A stretch of DNA of 64,000 bases from Streptomyces genisteinicus (GTDB lineage Bacteria > Actinomycetota > Actinomycetes > Streptomycetales > Streptomycetaceae): positions 1 to 64,000 of the forward strand of contig NZ_CP060827.1 in NCBI RefSeq assembly GCF_014489615.1. Reading direction: 5' to 3'. Below the pieces are notes generated by a model. That model saw only the letters and a list, made by a program, of their open reading frames with translations. It ran no database searches and had not been told where the DNA came from. Positions 14,846 to 23,589 of the stretch are shown piece by piece (the stretch's first letter is position 1; the number at the start of each line of letters is the position of its first letter). Position numbers and translations under genes: made by a program.

Positions 14846-16501
14846 GTGGGCAGGAAGAAAGCCGCCCAGGATGAGGAGTTGTACGCGCAGACGGCCGGCG
14901 CGATCGGCACGCTCGCGATCGCCGCCGGCTGCCTCGCCGCGATCAAGGACAAGACGGGCCTGGGATGGGGTGCCACCCTCGCCCTGACCGCCGGGGCCCT
15001 GGTCGCCCTCGGCTACCTGGCCTGGAAGATCAGAGCTGTCGTCAAGCGGCTCCTGGCGGGTGAGGGAATCACCACCGGCCTGCGGAGCGACTCCGCTCCC
15101 GCACAGGCCGGGAAGGCTGGCGCAGAGACTGCCGAAGAGGCAGCCGACGACCTGATCGCGGGGCCCGCCAGGGACGAGGAGCTGACCCACGCTCTCGTCG
15201 CGAGCGGCGCCATCGGCAAGGACCAGTTCGTCCGCGCGGACGAGTCCGTGGTGACACCGCTGCCCCACGGACTCGGCCAGCGCTTCGAGTTCAAGGTGCC
15301 GGTGGGCCGCACGTACGAGCACGTGGCCGCAAAGGCCGGGGAGGTGGCCGGCGCTCTCGGCGCGACCCGGCTGCGGACCCAGGTCGAGCGAGGTGAGCTG
15401 AGCGAGCGGGACGTCGACATGACCGTGCTCGCCCAGCCGCCCTTCACCCACGCGTTCGCCCCGCCGACCAAGGAAATGATCCTCGCGCACGAGGGCATTC
15501 CCTTCGCCCACAGCATGACCGGTGAAGTCGTCGGAATCGACGACTTCACCAAGGGCGCGCTCTTCGTCGCCGGTATGACGCAGACCGGTAAGTCGACACT
15601 CACAATCGCGCTGATCACCTGCGCTTTCATCGCTTACGGGCCGGACCTTGATGTCTACCTCATCGAGGGAAAGCCCGGAGCTCTGGTCCGCTTTGAAAAG
15701 CTGGCCATCCGCTACGAAGCGTCCAGTAGCGCATCGGTATTCGACTCCATGGTCTGCGAACTGCTCCAGAAGCAGCGCGAGCGGTACGACCTGGACAACG
15801 AGGCCATGCGTGAGCGCAAGCCCAAGCCGCGCCACCGCCAAATCCTCTTCATTGCGGATGAAGTGGCCGACTACTACGTCAGCGACGGCAGCGCCGAGGG
15901 CAGGAAAGAGCGGGCGCGGATGGTGAAAAACTCATCCGAACTTGTCCGCAAGGGTCTCGAATGCGGAATCACCGTCATCATGATGACGCAGCGCCCTTCC
16001 GACCGGGCCGTCCCGGTGGAAGTGCGCGACCAGTTCAAGCGCCGAATCTGCCTCTACGTCTCCGGAAAGGGAAGCGCGGAGGTCGCCCTCGGGTCGGACT
16101 ACTTCAAGACGCAGTCGCCGATCCACCCCGCACTCATGGATGCCAGCATTCAGGGGCAGGGCGTCTATTTCAACGGTGTCTCATCCAGGCTCATCCGGGG
16201 AATTCGCTTCCCTGACGACTTCATTTGGAGGGTTGTCGACGATGTCCTGGAGCGCCGAGGAAAGCGCATCGAATCTGTACCGGATACGCCGCTGAAAAAG
16301 GCGATCAACCTCATGCAGGAACGAGGCATCGACCACATCAGAAGCACAGAACTAGGCCCGGCGCTGGGAATCAACGAACCCGACCCAGGAAAGCTCGGAA
16401 AGAAGCTGAGCGCGGATCTGACGGTCTCTCCGGAGGTCAAGAGCTGGGGCCGCGGCTACACGCTCGACAGGCTCAAGCAGGCCGCCCTGACCGACTCCTG
16501 A
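14846..16501 (+). CDS. traB: FtsK/SpoIIIE-type conjugative DNA translocase TraB
   Basis: The 551-residue protein starts at GTG 14846 after GAAGGGAG. Two membrane helices (about 13-65) are followed by an FtsK-type motor: Walker A GMTQTGKST near 243-252, Walker B ILFIADEVADYY near 331-342, then MMTQRPSDRAVPVEVRDQF and the RICLYVSGKGSAEVALG segment. The C-terminal 60 residues look like a winged helix (ALGINEPDPGKLGKKLSADL), as in the TraB domain that reads short repeats at clt. TraB alone can move double-stranded plasmid DNA between Streptomyces mycelia. The repeat cluster at 16515-16600 follows directly. Confidence 0.87.
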   Translation: MGRKKAAQDEELYAQTAGAIGTLAIAAGCLAAIKDKTGLGWGATLALTAGALVALGYLAWKIRAVVKRLLAGEGITTGLRSDSAPAQAGKAGAETAEEAADDLIAGPARDEELTHALVASGAIGKDQFVRADESVVTPLPHGLGQRFEFKVPVGRTYEHVAAKAGEVAGALGATRLRTQVERGELSERDVDMTVLAQPPFTHAFAPPTKEMILAHEGIPFAHSMTGEVVGIDDFTKGALFVAGMTQTGKSTLTIALITCAFIAYGPDLDVYLIEGKPGALVRFEKLAIRYEASSSASVFDSMVCELLQKQRERYDLDNEAMRERKPKPRHRQILFIADEVADYYVSDGSAEGRKERARMVKNSSELVRKGLECGITVIMMTQRPSDRAVPVEVRDQFKRRICLYVSGKGSAEVALGSDYFKTQSPIHPALMDASIQGQGVYFNGVSSRLIRGIRFPDDFIWRVVDDVLERRGKRIESVPDTPLKKAINLMQERGIDHIRSTELGPALGINEPDPGKLGKKLSADLTVSPEVKSWGRGYTLDRLKQAALTDS

Positions 16502-16514
16502 ACCCTTCCAAGCA

Positions 16515-16600
16515 CCCGTCATGCCACCCGTCATGGGTCCGTCATGCATGACGGGTCATGACGGACCCATGACGGACCCCAAACGGGTCACCATGACGGG
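16515..16600. repeat. Candidate clt: seven copies of CATGACGG(G/A)
   Basis: CCCGTCATG or TCCGTCATG occurs at 16515-16523, 16527-16535 and 16538-16546. The reverse complement CATGACGG(G/A) occurs at 16547-16555, 16557-16565, 16568-16576 and 16592-16600. They form a 16-bp inverted repeat (16531-16546 with 16557-16572). The cluster begins 14 bases after the traB stop and ends 48 bases before the next gene. Streptomyces clt loci are sets of short repeats near tra that TraB recognises, so this is the best candidate in the window. Confidence 0.65.
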
Positions 16601-16648
16601 CCTGACCAGCGGAAACGACAGATCTCGCGCACAGAGAGGATTTTGCCG

Positions 16649-17641
16649 TTGAGAGCCACCGCAGCCGTCGCGATCGGCGTGGGCGCAACCGCGGCCGTCG
16701 TCGTCGCCTCGCTCGTCCAGGCCGCCGGCGACACCCCGATAGCAGCTGCCCTCACAGCAGCCGTCCCGGCCGAGTACCAGACGCTGATCGAGGAGGCAGG
16801 AAACACCTGCCCCGAAGTCAGCCCGAATCTCCTTGCCGCGCTTTTGCGGCAGGAATCTGGATTCAACTCCCGGGCGAAAAGTCCGGTCGGCGCGCAGGGC
16901 ATCGCCCAGTTCATGCCGTCCACCTGGGAATCTCATGGAATCGACGGCAATAGCGACGGGAAGCGGGATATCTGGGATCCCGAGGACGCCATCCCGTCGT
17001 CAGCGAAATACCTCTGTACCCTCGCCCAGGACGTGAAGGACGTACCCGGCGACAAGCAATCCAACATGCTCGCCGCCTACAACGCGGGATCGGGCGCCGT
17101 CCGGAAATACGGCGGCGTCCCCCCGTACAAGGAAACACAGAACTACGTCCGCACGATCAATGCGGCATCGAAGGGCGGCGGCAGCGGAAAGACCGTCACC
17201 GCCCAGCAATCCACTGCCGCTCTCGCGGCGGCCCGCAAAATGCTCAACCAGCCCTACTCCTGGGGCGGCGGAAACGCCGAGGGACCGAGCACGGGAATCT
17301 GCTGCTCCCCGAACGGGAGCAGCGGCACGGACATTCGCGGTTTCGACTGCTCCGGCCTCACGCTGTACGCCTACGCGCAAGTCGGAATCGATCTTCCGCG
17401 CACAGCGGCACAGCAGTACGCCGCATCCCAGACCATCGCCGCCAAAGACGCCCGCCCCGGCGACCTCGTCTTCTACGGGAACAGTGCTGCTTCCATTCAT
17501 CACGTCGGGATTTTCGTCGGTGACGGCGTCATTCTCGACGCGCCCCGGCCCGGCGAGCACGTTCGGTTCAGCCCTGTCTACAACATGACCGACCTCTACG
17601 CCGTCGCCCGCCCCAAGCAGAACACCAACAAGGAGATCTAA
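16649..17641 (+). CDS. Two-domain peptidoglycan hydrolase (lytic transglycosylase + NlpC/P60)
   Basis: The 330-residue product has an N-terminal signal or anchor helix, an SLT domain (about 40-165; NLLAALLRQESGFNSRAKSPVGAQGIAQFMPSTW carries the catalytic Glu), and a C-terminal NlpC/P60 domain (about 185-325) with the FDCSGLTLYAYAQVG cysteine motif and the IHHVGIFVGDG histidine. It probably opens the wall for the transfer channel, like VirB1. I chose TTG 16649 because AGAGAGGA lies 8 bases upstream; an in-frame TTG at 16643 is too close. It leads a rightward transfer operon. Confidence 0.85.
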   Translation: MRATAAVAIGVGATAAVVVASLVQAAGDTPIAAALTAAVPAEYQTLIEEAGNTCPEVSPNLLAALLRQESGFNSRAKSPVGAQGIAQFMPSTWESHGIDGNSDGKRDIWDPEDAIPSSAKYLCTLAQDVKDVPGDKQSNMLAAYNAGSGAVRKYGGVPPYKETQNYVRTINAASKGGGSGKTVTAQQSTAALAAARKMLNQPYSWGGGNAEGPSTGICCSPNGSSGTDIRGFDCSGLTLYAYAQVGIDLPRTAAQQYAASQTIAAKDARPGDLVFYGNSAASIHHVGIFVGDGVILDAPRPGEHVRFSPVYNMTDLYAVARPKQNTNKEI

Positions 17642-17938
17642 ATGCGCACCTTCACTAATCTCGCTGCCCCCGTCGACATGTCCGGCGGATTCTCCGACTT
17701 CTTCGCCACCATCGGCATGACCGGCGGCGGCCTCGTCACCAAGGGCATCGCCGCAGTCATCGCCATCATCGCCGTCCGCATGCTGCTCCAGCTCTCCAAC
17801 GACCCCAAGAGCGCCCTGCGCAAGGGCAGCATGGCGATCGGCACGCTGTTCGTCGCCGTGATCCTCGCCCTCTACGGATCGACGCTCTTCAGCACCGTCA
17901 CCCAGGCCCCGGTCACCGCGCCGGCCCCCAAGGAGTAA
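17642..17938 (+). CDS. Small membrane protein, VirB2-like
   Basis: The 98-residue product has two predicted membrane helices (LVTKGIAAVIAIIAVRMLLQL and MAIGTLFVAVILALYGSTLF) separated by a short polar loop, the form of small pilin-like or VirB2/TrbC subunits in actinobacterial T4SS-like clusters. Its start is immediately after the hydrolase stop, and the VirB6-like gene follows within 3 bases. The family call is from topology and order only. Confidence 0.6.
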   Translation: MRTFTNLAAPVDMSGGFSDFFATIGMTGGGLVTKGIAAVIAIIAVRMLLQLSNDPKSALRKGSMAIGTLFVAVILALYGSTLFSTVTQAPVTAPAPKE

Positions 17939-17941
17939 CGC

Positions 17942-19201
17942 ATGCCGGAGAAGAACGGCTGCGAGCTGCTCCCGGAGCGGCACCGGGACCTGTGCGACAG
18001 CGACGGCACCGGCCCTCCGGACGCCGGCACCGGCCCCGACAGCACCGGCGGCCTCACCGACGGAGCCGCCGACAGCGTCACCGGCCTCGCCAACGACCTG
18101 ATCAAGGAGCTGGAAAGGATGATCGCGCCCGGAAAGGCATGGGCGCCCGAGAAGGCCGACAGCGCCCTCTACGCACCCTTTTTGTGGCTCGGCCAGCACC
18201 TGGCCGTCGCCATTTTCATCTGCGTGATCGTCGTGTGTGCCCTGACCGCATGGCAGGGCACACCGCGCATGCGCCAGATGGGAGCCTCCACCGGCTGGAC
18301 TTTGGCCGCCATCGCGGCCATGGGCGCCATCCCCGGCGCAGTCATGCTCCTGCACAAGGCAGTCAGCGACGGATTCCTGGCCGCCTTCGACAGCAACGAG
18401 ATGACTCTATTTAAGGTCGTGCGCGCGGACTTGGAGGCGACTCAGAGCGACCCGCTCGCGGTGCTGCTGATCGTCTCCGCTCTGGTGGTGGCGCTGGCCT
18501 TCGCAGGGCTCGTGTTCCTGACGCGCCAGCTCGGGATCCTGGCCTTCGTTTGCCTGGCGCCGCTCGTGCTGGCCTCGCTGGCACGCGGCGGGGACACGAC
18601 CGCACTCAAGAAGTGGGCCATGCGCCTGTTGGGCCTGATGTTCGCGCCCTTCGCGCTCCTGCTCGTCACGCCGTTCGTGGCGCTGGCCAAGGGGGCGATC
18701 GTCATGGACCTGGTCCTGCTGGTCGCCGCTGACGTGATCATGCTCCGAATGATCTTCCACGGGGTCCCCTACATCGGGCCCCGGGTGGCCGGCGCTGCTC
18801 GCACGCTCGTGGAGCGGCACACGACCAACCCCGTGGCGCGGGGGATCGTCCGGGCGGGTGTCCCGAACGTGTACGAGCAGGAGCACGCCCCCAGGGTGCC
18901 GCGCACGGTGGACACCCCGGGGCGCGCAGTGTCCCGGGACCGTGGGGTGCTGCTCGCCGCCTACGGCGTGCAGCAGCGTCAGCGCCCCGCCCGGCTCACC
19001 ACCGAGTCGGTGGTGGCGCAGGTGCGGCGGGACACCGTCCGCACGGCGCAGATCACCCAGGCGCGCCGGGAGGCGCGGGCGTCGGCCGGAGTGGTCCCGC
19101 CCGTCCGGCCCGCCAGCCCGGCGCGGCCGGCTGCCCCGCAGCCGCCCACACCCAGCCCGGCCCCGGCAGGCAGGACGACGCCGCCCAACCCCAACCCGTA
19201 A
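17942..19201 (+). CDS. VirB6/TrbL-like polytopic membrane protein
   Basis: The 419-residue product has about six membrane helices between 75 and 285, including LAVAIFICVIVVCALTAW, TLAAIAAMGAIPGAVMLLH and LAVLLIVSALVVALAFAGLVFL, and a conserved-looking ALKKWAMRLLGLMFAPFALL segment. The C-terminal 110 residues are basic, proline-rich and cytoplasmic in prediction. This layout is that of the inner-membrane channel component of T4SS-like systems. Confidence 0.65.
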   Translation: MPEKNGCELLPERHRDLCDSDGTGPPDAGTGPDSTGGLTDGAADSVTGLANDLIKELERMIAPGKAWAPEKADSALYAPFLWLGQHLAVAIFICVIVVCALTAWQGTPRMRQMGASTGWTLAAIAAMGAIPGAVMLLHKAVSDGFLAAFDSNEMTLFKVVRADLEATQSDPLAVLLIVSALVVALAFAGLVFLTRQLGILAFVCLAPLVLASLARGGDTTALKKWAMRLLGLMFAPFALLLVTPFVALAKGAIVMDLVLLVAADVIMLRMIFHGVPYIGPRVAGAARTLVERHTTNPVARGIVRAGVPNVYEQEHAPRVPRTVDTPGRAVSRDRGVLLAAYGVQQRQRPARLTTESVVAQVRRDTVRTAQITQARREARASAGVVPPVRPASPARPAAPQPPTPSPAPAGRTTPPNPNP

Positions 19202-19212
19202 CAGCCGTGCAT

Positions 19213-19250
19213 CGGCTCCGGGCCCGCGCTTCGGCGCGGGCCCGGAGCCG
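19213..19250 (+). terminator. 17-bp stem with TTCG loop
   Basis: Bases 19213-19229 pair perfectly with 19234-19250 around TTCG, between the VirB6-like gene and the next. Being inside the operon, it may reduce rather than stop transcription, or protect the upstream message. Confidence 0.65.
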
Positions 19251-19278
19251 TTCCCGCACCCCTTCAAAGGAGAGACCG

Positions 19279-20370
19279 ATGTACTCGCTGACGCCCGGCT
19301 ACCGCGTCCCCGCCCTCCAGCGCGGCCTGAGCCCCACCGAGACCCTGCTCACCAAACTCAACCTGGGCGCGGGTGGCGCGGTCCTGATGTCCGCTCTCGT
19401 CACCCCTCCCCCGATGTGGGCCCTCGGCGCGGTCGCGGGGGCCGCGGCGATGCTCAACATCGCTCCCGGGCCGCGCTCGGCCGCCCGGTGGGCAGCCGTC
19501 GGCTACCGACGGCTGCGCGAGCGCACCATCCCGGACTCCGCCGTCGACCGGCCCGGCGCGACGATGACCTGGACCCTCCACCCCGAGCACGGCACTGTCC
19601 AGGACCCGCTGCGCCGGGCCCAGTTCCACGACGCGTACGCCCGCGCGCTGACGTGGGCGGGCAGCCAGGCCCGCACCGCCGGCATCCAAGTCCACGTCAC
19701 CCACCACGCCGCCGTGGGCGAGTACACCGCCCACACCCAGACGATCTCCGTGCACGTCCCGAAGGGCCTGGGCCAGACCGACCGGCTCCTCGCCACGCTG
19801 GAGGGCGAGTTCGCCCGGCTCGGAGCACTGATCCCGGCGGAGGTCGATCCCCTCCCCGAGGTGGTGGAGCGGTGCCAGGGCTGGATCGGGCTGGACGACG
19901 GGAGGTTCGCGGCCACGGCCCGGATCACCGGCTGGCCGGCGGAGACGGACGGCGACCTGATGCGCCGTCTCCTCCTGGAAGAGGGCGAGGCGATCAGGCA
20001 GGCCGGTACCGACCGGTCGATCGCCGTCCTCTACCGGCCGCTGCCCGCAGCCCAATCGCGGCGCTCCGCGCGCTGGCAGTCGGCCGCCGCCGAGGCGTGG
20101 ACGGCGGACAAGATCAAGCAGGACGCTCTCCAGGCCGCGAACAGCACGACCCACGGGGCCCTGGTTCAGGGCGCGACCCTCGTCGACCTCGACGCCTACC
20201 TGACTGTCTGGGGCCACAGTCCCGAGACCGTCACCGACGCCCGCTGGACCGCCTCGCTCATGGCCGACCGGCACCGCATCCGCCTCGACTGGCTGCCCGG
20301 CCAGCAGCACCGCGCGCACATCATGACCACCCCGCACGGCGCCTCCACCCAGAAAGGGACGATCCTGTGA
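19279..20370 (+). CDS. T4SS-like component, possible VirB3/VirB4 N-terminal part
   Basis: ATG 19279 follows AAAGGAGAG. The 363-residue product has two N-terminal membrane helices (about 25-70), then an alpha/beta region without nucleotide-binding motifs. It resembles the SCO6880-type proteins that precede VirB4-like ATPases in actinobacteria. Its stop overlaps the GTG of the ATPase gene. The ATPase lacks the usual large N-terminal VirB4 domain, so this protein may supply it, with the helices acting as VirB3. That split is an inference. Confidence 0.55.
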   Translation: MYSLTPGYRVPALQRGLSPTETLLTKLNLGAGGAVLMSALVTPPPMWALGAVAGAAAMLNIAPGPRSAARWAAVGYRRLRERTIPDSAVDRPGATMTWTLHPEHGTVQDPLRRAQFHDAYARALTWAGSQARTAGIQVHVTHHAAVGEYTAHTQTISVHVPKGLGQTDRLLATLEGEFARLGALIPAEVDPLPEVVERCQGWIGLDDGRFAATARITGWPAETDGDLMRRLLLEEGEAIRQAGTDRSIAVLYRPLPAAQSRRSARWQSAAAEAWTADKIKQDALQAANSTTHGALVQGATLVDLDAYLTVWGHSPETVTDARWTASLMADRHRIRLDWLPGQQHRAHIMTTPHGASTQKGTIL

Positions 20371-22607
20371 TCCGCCTGCCCACGACCCACGCCGCGATCA
20401 CCGCGCCCCTCGTCGCCTCCAGCACACAGTTTCCCGGTGTCCCGATCGGCCGCAGCCTTCTCGACGGCAGGGCGTTTCACCTGTCCCCCGTCCTGGCGCC
20501 GGCCGCGATTCTGCCCTCCACCAACACGCTGGCCTTGGGTGGACTTGGCTCGGGAAAGTCGACGACGGCCAAAGCACGGGCGCTGCGGGAGGTTCGCCAC
20601 CACGACCACCAATTCGTCGTCATCGACTCCTTCGGGGAGGACGGCGCGACCGGCGAATGGCGCCCGGTTGCCCAAGCTCTCGGCGGCTGCGTCGTCAGAG
20701 CCGGTGATTTCCGGCTCAACCCGTGCTCGCCGCTGTTCTCCGCGCCGGTGCGCGAGCAGCTGGTCCGCTCTCTGATCCTCGCGGTTGAGCCCGACGCGTT
20801 GACCACCCAGGCCACCCACGCGCTTCAGCACGCCCTCAGCCACCCCAAGGCGACGGCGCTCACCGGGCTGGTGGATGCCCTGGTCAGTCCCCAGGACGGC
20901 CGCTGGCCGGCCGCCCGGCTCGCCGAGTGGGGAGAGGCCGCCGCGATGGCCCTCTCCCGCTACACCGAAGGCTCGCTCAGCGGCCTGTTCGACGGCGAGG
21001 ACGCCGGCCTGCCGCCGACCGATCTCCCCATCGTGTCTTTCGACTTCACCACCCTCGATCGCAATTCACCGGCGATTCCCTCGCTGATGGCCGCCGTCTC
21101 CTGCTGGGCCGAACACGTCTGGCTGCCCCAGTCCACCGCGACGCACCGGCACCTGGTGCTGGAGGAAGCGTGGCAAATCCTGCTGTCCCCCGCCACCGCC
21201 TCCCTGATCCAGCGACAGCTCAAGAACTCGCGCAAGGCCGCGCTGTCGCTGGACGTCGTCATGCACACCCTGTCCGACCTCGGCGACGGCCGGGCACAGG
21301 ACCTCGCGCGGCTCTGCGAGATCGCCCACATCGGCCGCCTCGGCCCCGAGGAGGCCACCGCGGTGGGAACGCTCCTCGGCCTGCCCCAGTGGGCCGTCGA
21401 CGCGATCCCCGGCCTCGGCCCCGGCCAAGCCGTGTGGAAAGTCGGGCCCGGCTACGTCGACATCGTCCAGACCGTCCTCACCGAGGAAGAGGCGGAGCTG
21501 ACCGATACCTCCGCCCGGCGGCGCGCGGCACAGCAGATCCTCGCCCGGGACGAGGAGCCGGAGGTACTGGAGGCCGATGCCGACCAGGAGGACACCGACG
21601 TCGCCGCTTCCGAGGAGCGCCTCTGCGAGGAGCCGACCGACGCGGAGCCTGACCTCCTGGACGAGCTGCTCGCACCGCACCCGACCGACACCGACGCGAA
21701 CGTGCGCGACGGATGGGACTGGGACCTGCCGCCCAACGTCGTCGACCACGACACCGCCGCGACGCCTGTCTTCGCGGCAGCCCCGGAGGACGACCTCCGG
21801 CACGACCTGGCGCTCCGCGCCGCGCACGAGGGCCGGCACAGCGAGGCCGCCCAGATCGCAGCCATCGGCGAGCGCGAGGACATCAACCGGCACGGCATCA
21901 GTTCCACAGAAGCCGCACGCTGGCTGGTCACCCGCGCACAGATGGCTGATCTCAGCGGCGACCGACACCAGGCCGCGACCCTGCGCGCTACCGTCACGCG
22001 CATGGGGAAGAACCTGGACTGGTTCGAGCAACCGAACCGCGATCCGGAGCAGGCGTGGTATCAGGGGGCAGACGTCCCCCCCACACCCGAACCGGCAGAT
22101 GAGCCGCCCTCGCGTCGCCGCCGGCGCTGGCCCTACGCGGCCACCGCCACGGCAGCCGCACTCTCCCTCGCCATCGTTGGCGTAGGGCAGATGAGCGAGA
22201 GTGATCAGCAGCAGGACCGCAAGGCGAAGGCTGATTCCTATAAGGGGCGCTCCGGAGCTGAAGTGCGCCTTGACGGAGTGAACGCAGACGTCCTGGCGCG
22301 CTGGAACCGCGAGCGCGATCAGGTGATCATCGAGCTGCGAACCTACTTCGAGAAGGACGCCCGCTATCTACGCCTCGACGCCGACGGGCAGACAGCGAGC
22401 AGCGAGAAGCCTGCGGAGTGGTTCGCCGAATCACCTGAGCTGTCCTTGCCTGTTGAGGATCCACTGGCCGACGTGACGGTCCGCGTCGCTATCGGTGGGA
22501 GGAAATGGGTGAAGGGTGTAAAGGCGCCATCCCGGATGATCCGGCTCTCGCCCACCGGCGTCGCGTACGACGCTGAGACCGGGGAGCGCCTGCCCTCCGA
22601 CCTCTGA
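20367..22607 (+). CDS. VirB4-like ATPase with a membrane-anchored C-terminal extension
   Basis: The 746-residue protein starts at GTG 20367, overlapping the previous stop. Walker A is GGLGSGKST at 58-66, far nearer the start than in standard VirB4; Walker B HLVLEEAWQIL is near 260-270, followed by RQLKNSRKAALSLDVVMHT. After the motor comes an acidic linker (about 380-470), a helical stretch, a basic patch and single membrane helix near 588-610, and about 120 further residues. The extension is unlike usual VirB4. It should power the T4SS-like channel. Confidence 0.75.
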   Translation: MIRLPTTHAAITAPLVASSTQFPGVPIGRSLLDGRAFHLSPVLAPAAILPSTNTLALGGLGSGKSTTAKARALREVRHHDHQFVVIDSFGEDGATGEWRPVAQALGGCVVRAGDFRLNPCSPLFSAPVREQLVRSLILAVEPDALTTQATHALQHALSHPKATALTGLVDALVSPQDGRWPAARLAEWGEAAAMALSRYTEGSLSGLFDGEDAGLPPTDLPIVSFDFTTLDRNSPAIPSLMAAVSCWAEHVWLPQSTATHRHLVLEEAWQILLSPATASLIQRQLKNSRKAALSLDVVMHTLSDLGDGRAQDLARLCEIAHIGRLGPEEATAVGTLLGLPQWAVDAIPGLGPGQAVWKVGPGYVDIVQTVLTEEEAELTDTSARRRAAQQILARDEEPEVLEADADQEDTDVAASEERLCEEPTDAEPDLLDELLAPHPTDTDANVRDGWDWDLPPNVVDHDTAATPVFAAAPEDDLRHDLALRAAHEGRHSEAAQIAAIGEREDINRHGISSTEAARWLVTRAQMADLSGDRHQAATLRATVTRMGKNLDWFEQPNRDPEQAWYQGADVPPTPEPADEPPSRRRRRWPYAATATAAALSLAIVGVGQMSESDQQQDRKAKADSYKGRSGAEVRLDGVNADVLARWNRERDQVIIELRTYFEKDARYLRLDADGQTASSEKPAEWFAESPELSLPVEDPLADVTVRVAIGGRKWVKGVKAPSRMIRLSPTGVAYDAETGERLPSDL

Positions 22608-22628
22608 CCCGCCACCACCAGCACCGAC

Positions 22629-22713
22629 AAGGCCCACGCCTCAAGGCGTGGGCCTTCTTCGTGTCCGGCCGCTCCGGCCAGCCCTCTCCTGCTCCAAGAG
22701 GAGAGGGCTGGCC
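22629..22713 (+). terminator. Two tandem terminators
   Basis: A 12-bp stem (22629-22640 with 22645-22656, loop TCAA) ends in a short T-rich run. A 15-bp stem (22676-22690 with 22699-22713) follows. They close the VirB4 operon. Confidence 0.8.
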
Positions 22714-22769
22714 AGGCCGACCGGCCTCACGCACATTCTCCTGACCCCGATCCGAGGAGCCTCATCCCT

Positions 22770-22964
22770 GTGGCTGTCATAGGTGTGTTGACCGAGCCCA
22801 CCCCGCCGAGCTGGTGGAAGGCCAACCGCCACAAGATCTACTTCGTGACCGGTGTGGTCTGCGGCTGGCTGCTCTGCGCCAACCTTGGCCCGCTGAACAC
22901 ACCTCAGGACGGTGAGCCGCGGCCCGGGCACACCACTCCCGCGCCCACTCCGGCACGCACCTGA
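22770..22964 (+). CDS. Small single-pass membrane protein (64 aa)
   Basis: GTG 22770 lies after GAGGAG. The peptide has one membrane helix (IYFVTGVVCGWLLCANLG) and a proline-rich tail. Similar small membrane proteins are common in Streptomyces plasmid transfer regions. Function unknown. Confidence 0.5.
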   Translation: MAVIGVLTEPTPPSWWKANRHKIYFVTGVVCGWLLCANLGPLNTPQDGEPRPGHTTPAPTPART

Positions 22965-23032
22965 CCCACCCCTCACCCGCTGCGCCCGCCCCCGATCGGG
23001 GCGGGCGCAGCGCTGTTCTCTGGAGGACCCGC

Positions 23033-23143
23033 ATGCTCACCCCCCGCCCCCGACGCCGGATCGGCCGGCCCCGTCCGCACCGCCCCGGCCCCCGACTCCC
23101 TCGACAGCCGCGCCCGCTCGGTCCCCGCTGGGCCCGGCCGTGA
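23033..23143 (+). CDS. Short upstream ORF (36 aa) coupled to the RRQRL gene
   Basis: ATG 23033 is preceded by a strong TGGAGGA ribosome site. The 36-codon frame is Arg/Pro-rich and ends with a TGA at 23141-23143 that overlaps the GTG start (23140) of the next gene. That gene has no good ribosome site of its own, so the short ORF may serve mainly to deliver ribosomes. It may have no stable product. Confidence 0.45.
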   Translation: MLTPRPRRRIGRPRPHRPGPRLPRQPRPLGPRWARP

Positions 23144-23574
23144 CACCGGCCGCCGAGCACGACCAGGACGTGGTCGACGTCGACCCGCACGACCCCGGCG
23201 ACGGGTCTCTGCCCGTCTACCGATGGCGGCAGGCCGGCCCCGGCTACGCCACCCGCCGACAGCTCCGCGCCATGGGCCTGCGCCCTGGCGGGCAGGAGCC
23301 CGCGGCCCGAATCGAGTGCCGCACCGGCCGCCGCTTCGCGTGGCTCTACCGGATCGACCTCGCCCTCCCGAAGCGGATTCCCACGCTCGCGCAGGAGGCC
23401 GCCCTCGACCGGGCCATGGCCGCCCGGCAGCAGTGCCCCGGCCCGTGTGGCCGCCGCTACCACCACTGCATCCCCCTGCGCACCCTCGGCAGCTGTCTGG
23501 AATGCCACGACGGCACCCCCGCCGACCCCTCCACCTACATCACCCCGGCCGCCGCGCAGCGGCTCGCCGCCTGA
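23140..23574 (+). CDS. RRQRL-type zinc-binding protein
   Basis: The 144-residue product carries YATRRQLRAMGLRPGGQEP, the signature of a Streptomyces plasmid family named for its RRQRL motif, and a C-terminal cysteine group (CPGPCGRRYHHCIPLRTLGSCLECHDG) suited to zinc. The family is almost always in transfer regions; its role is unknown. A decayed copy of the beginning of this gene lies at 29412-29660. Confidence 0.65.
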   Translation: MTPAAEHDQDVVDVDPHDPGDGSLPVYRWRQAGPGYATRRQLRAMGLRPGGQEPAARIECRTGRRFAWLYRIDLALPKRIPTLAQEAALDRAMAARQQCPGPCGRRYHHCIPLRTLGSCLECHDGTPADPSTYITPAAAQRLAA

Positions 23575-23589
23575 CCGAAGGAGTTCACG

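Noticed and set aside
18858..20366. Upstream extension of the VirB4-like frame
   Set aside because: It overlaps the well-supported 363-residue gene; GTG 20367 fits the usual overlap.
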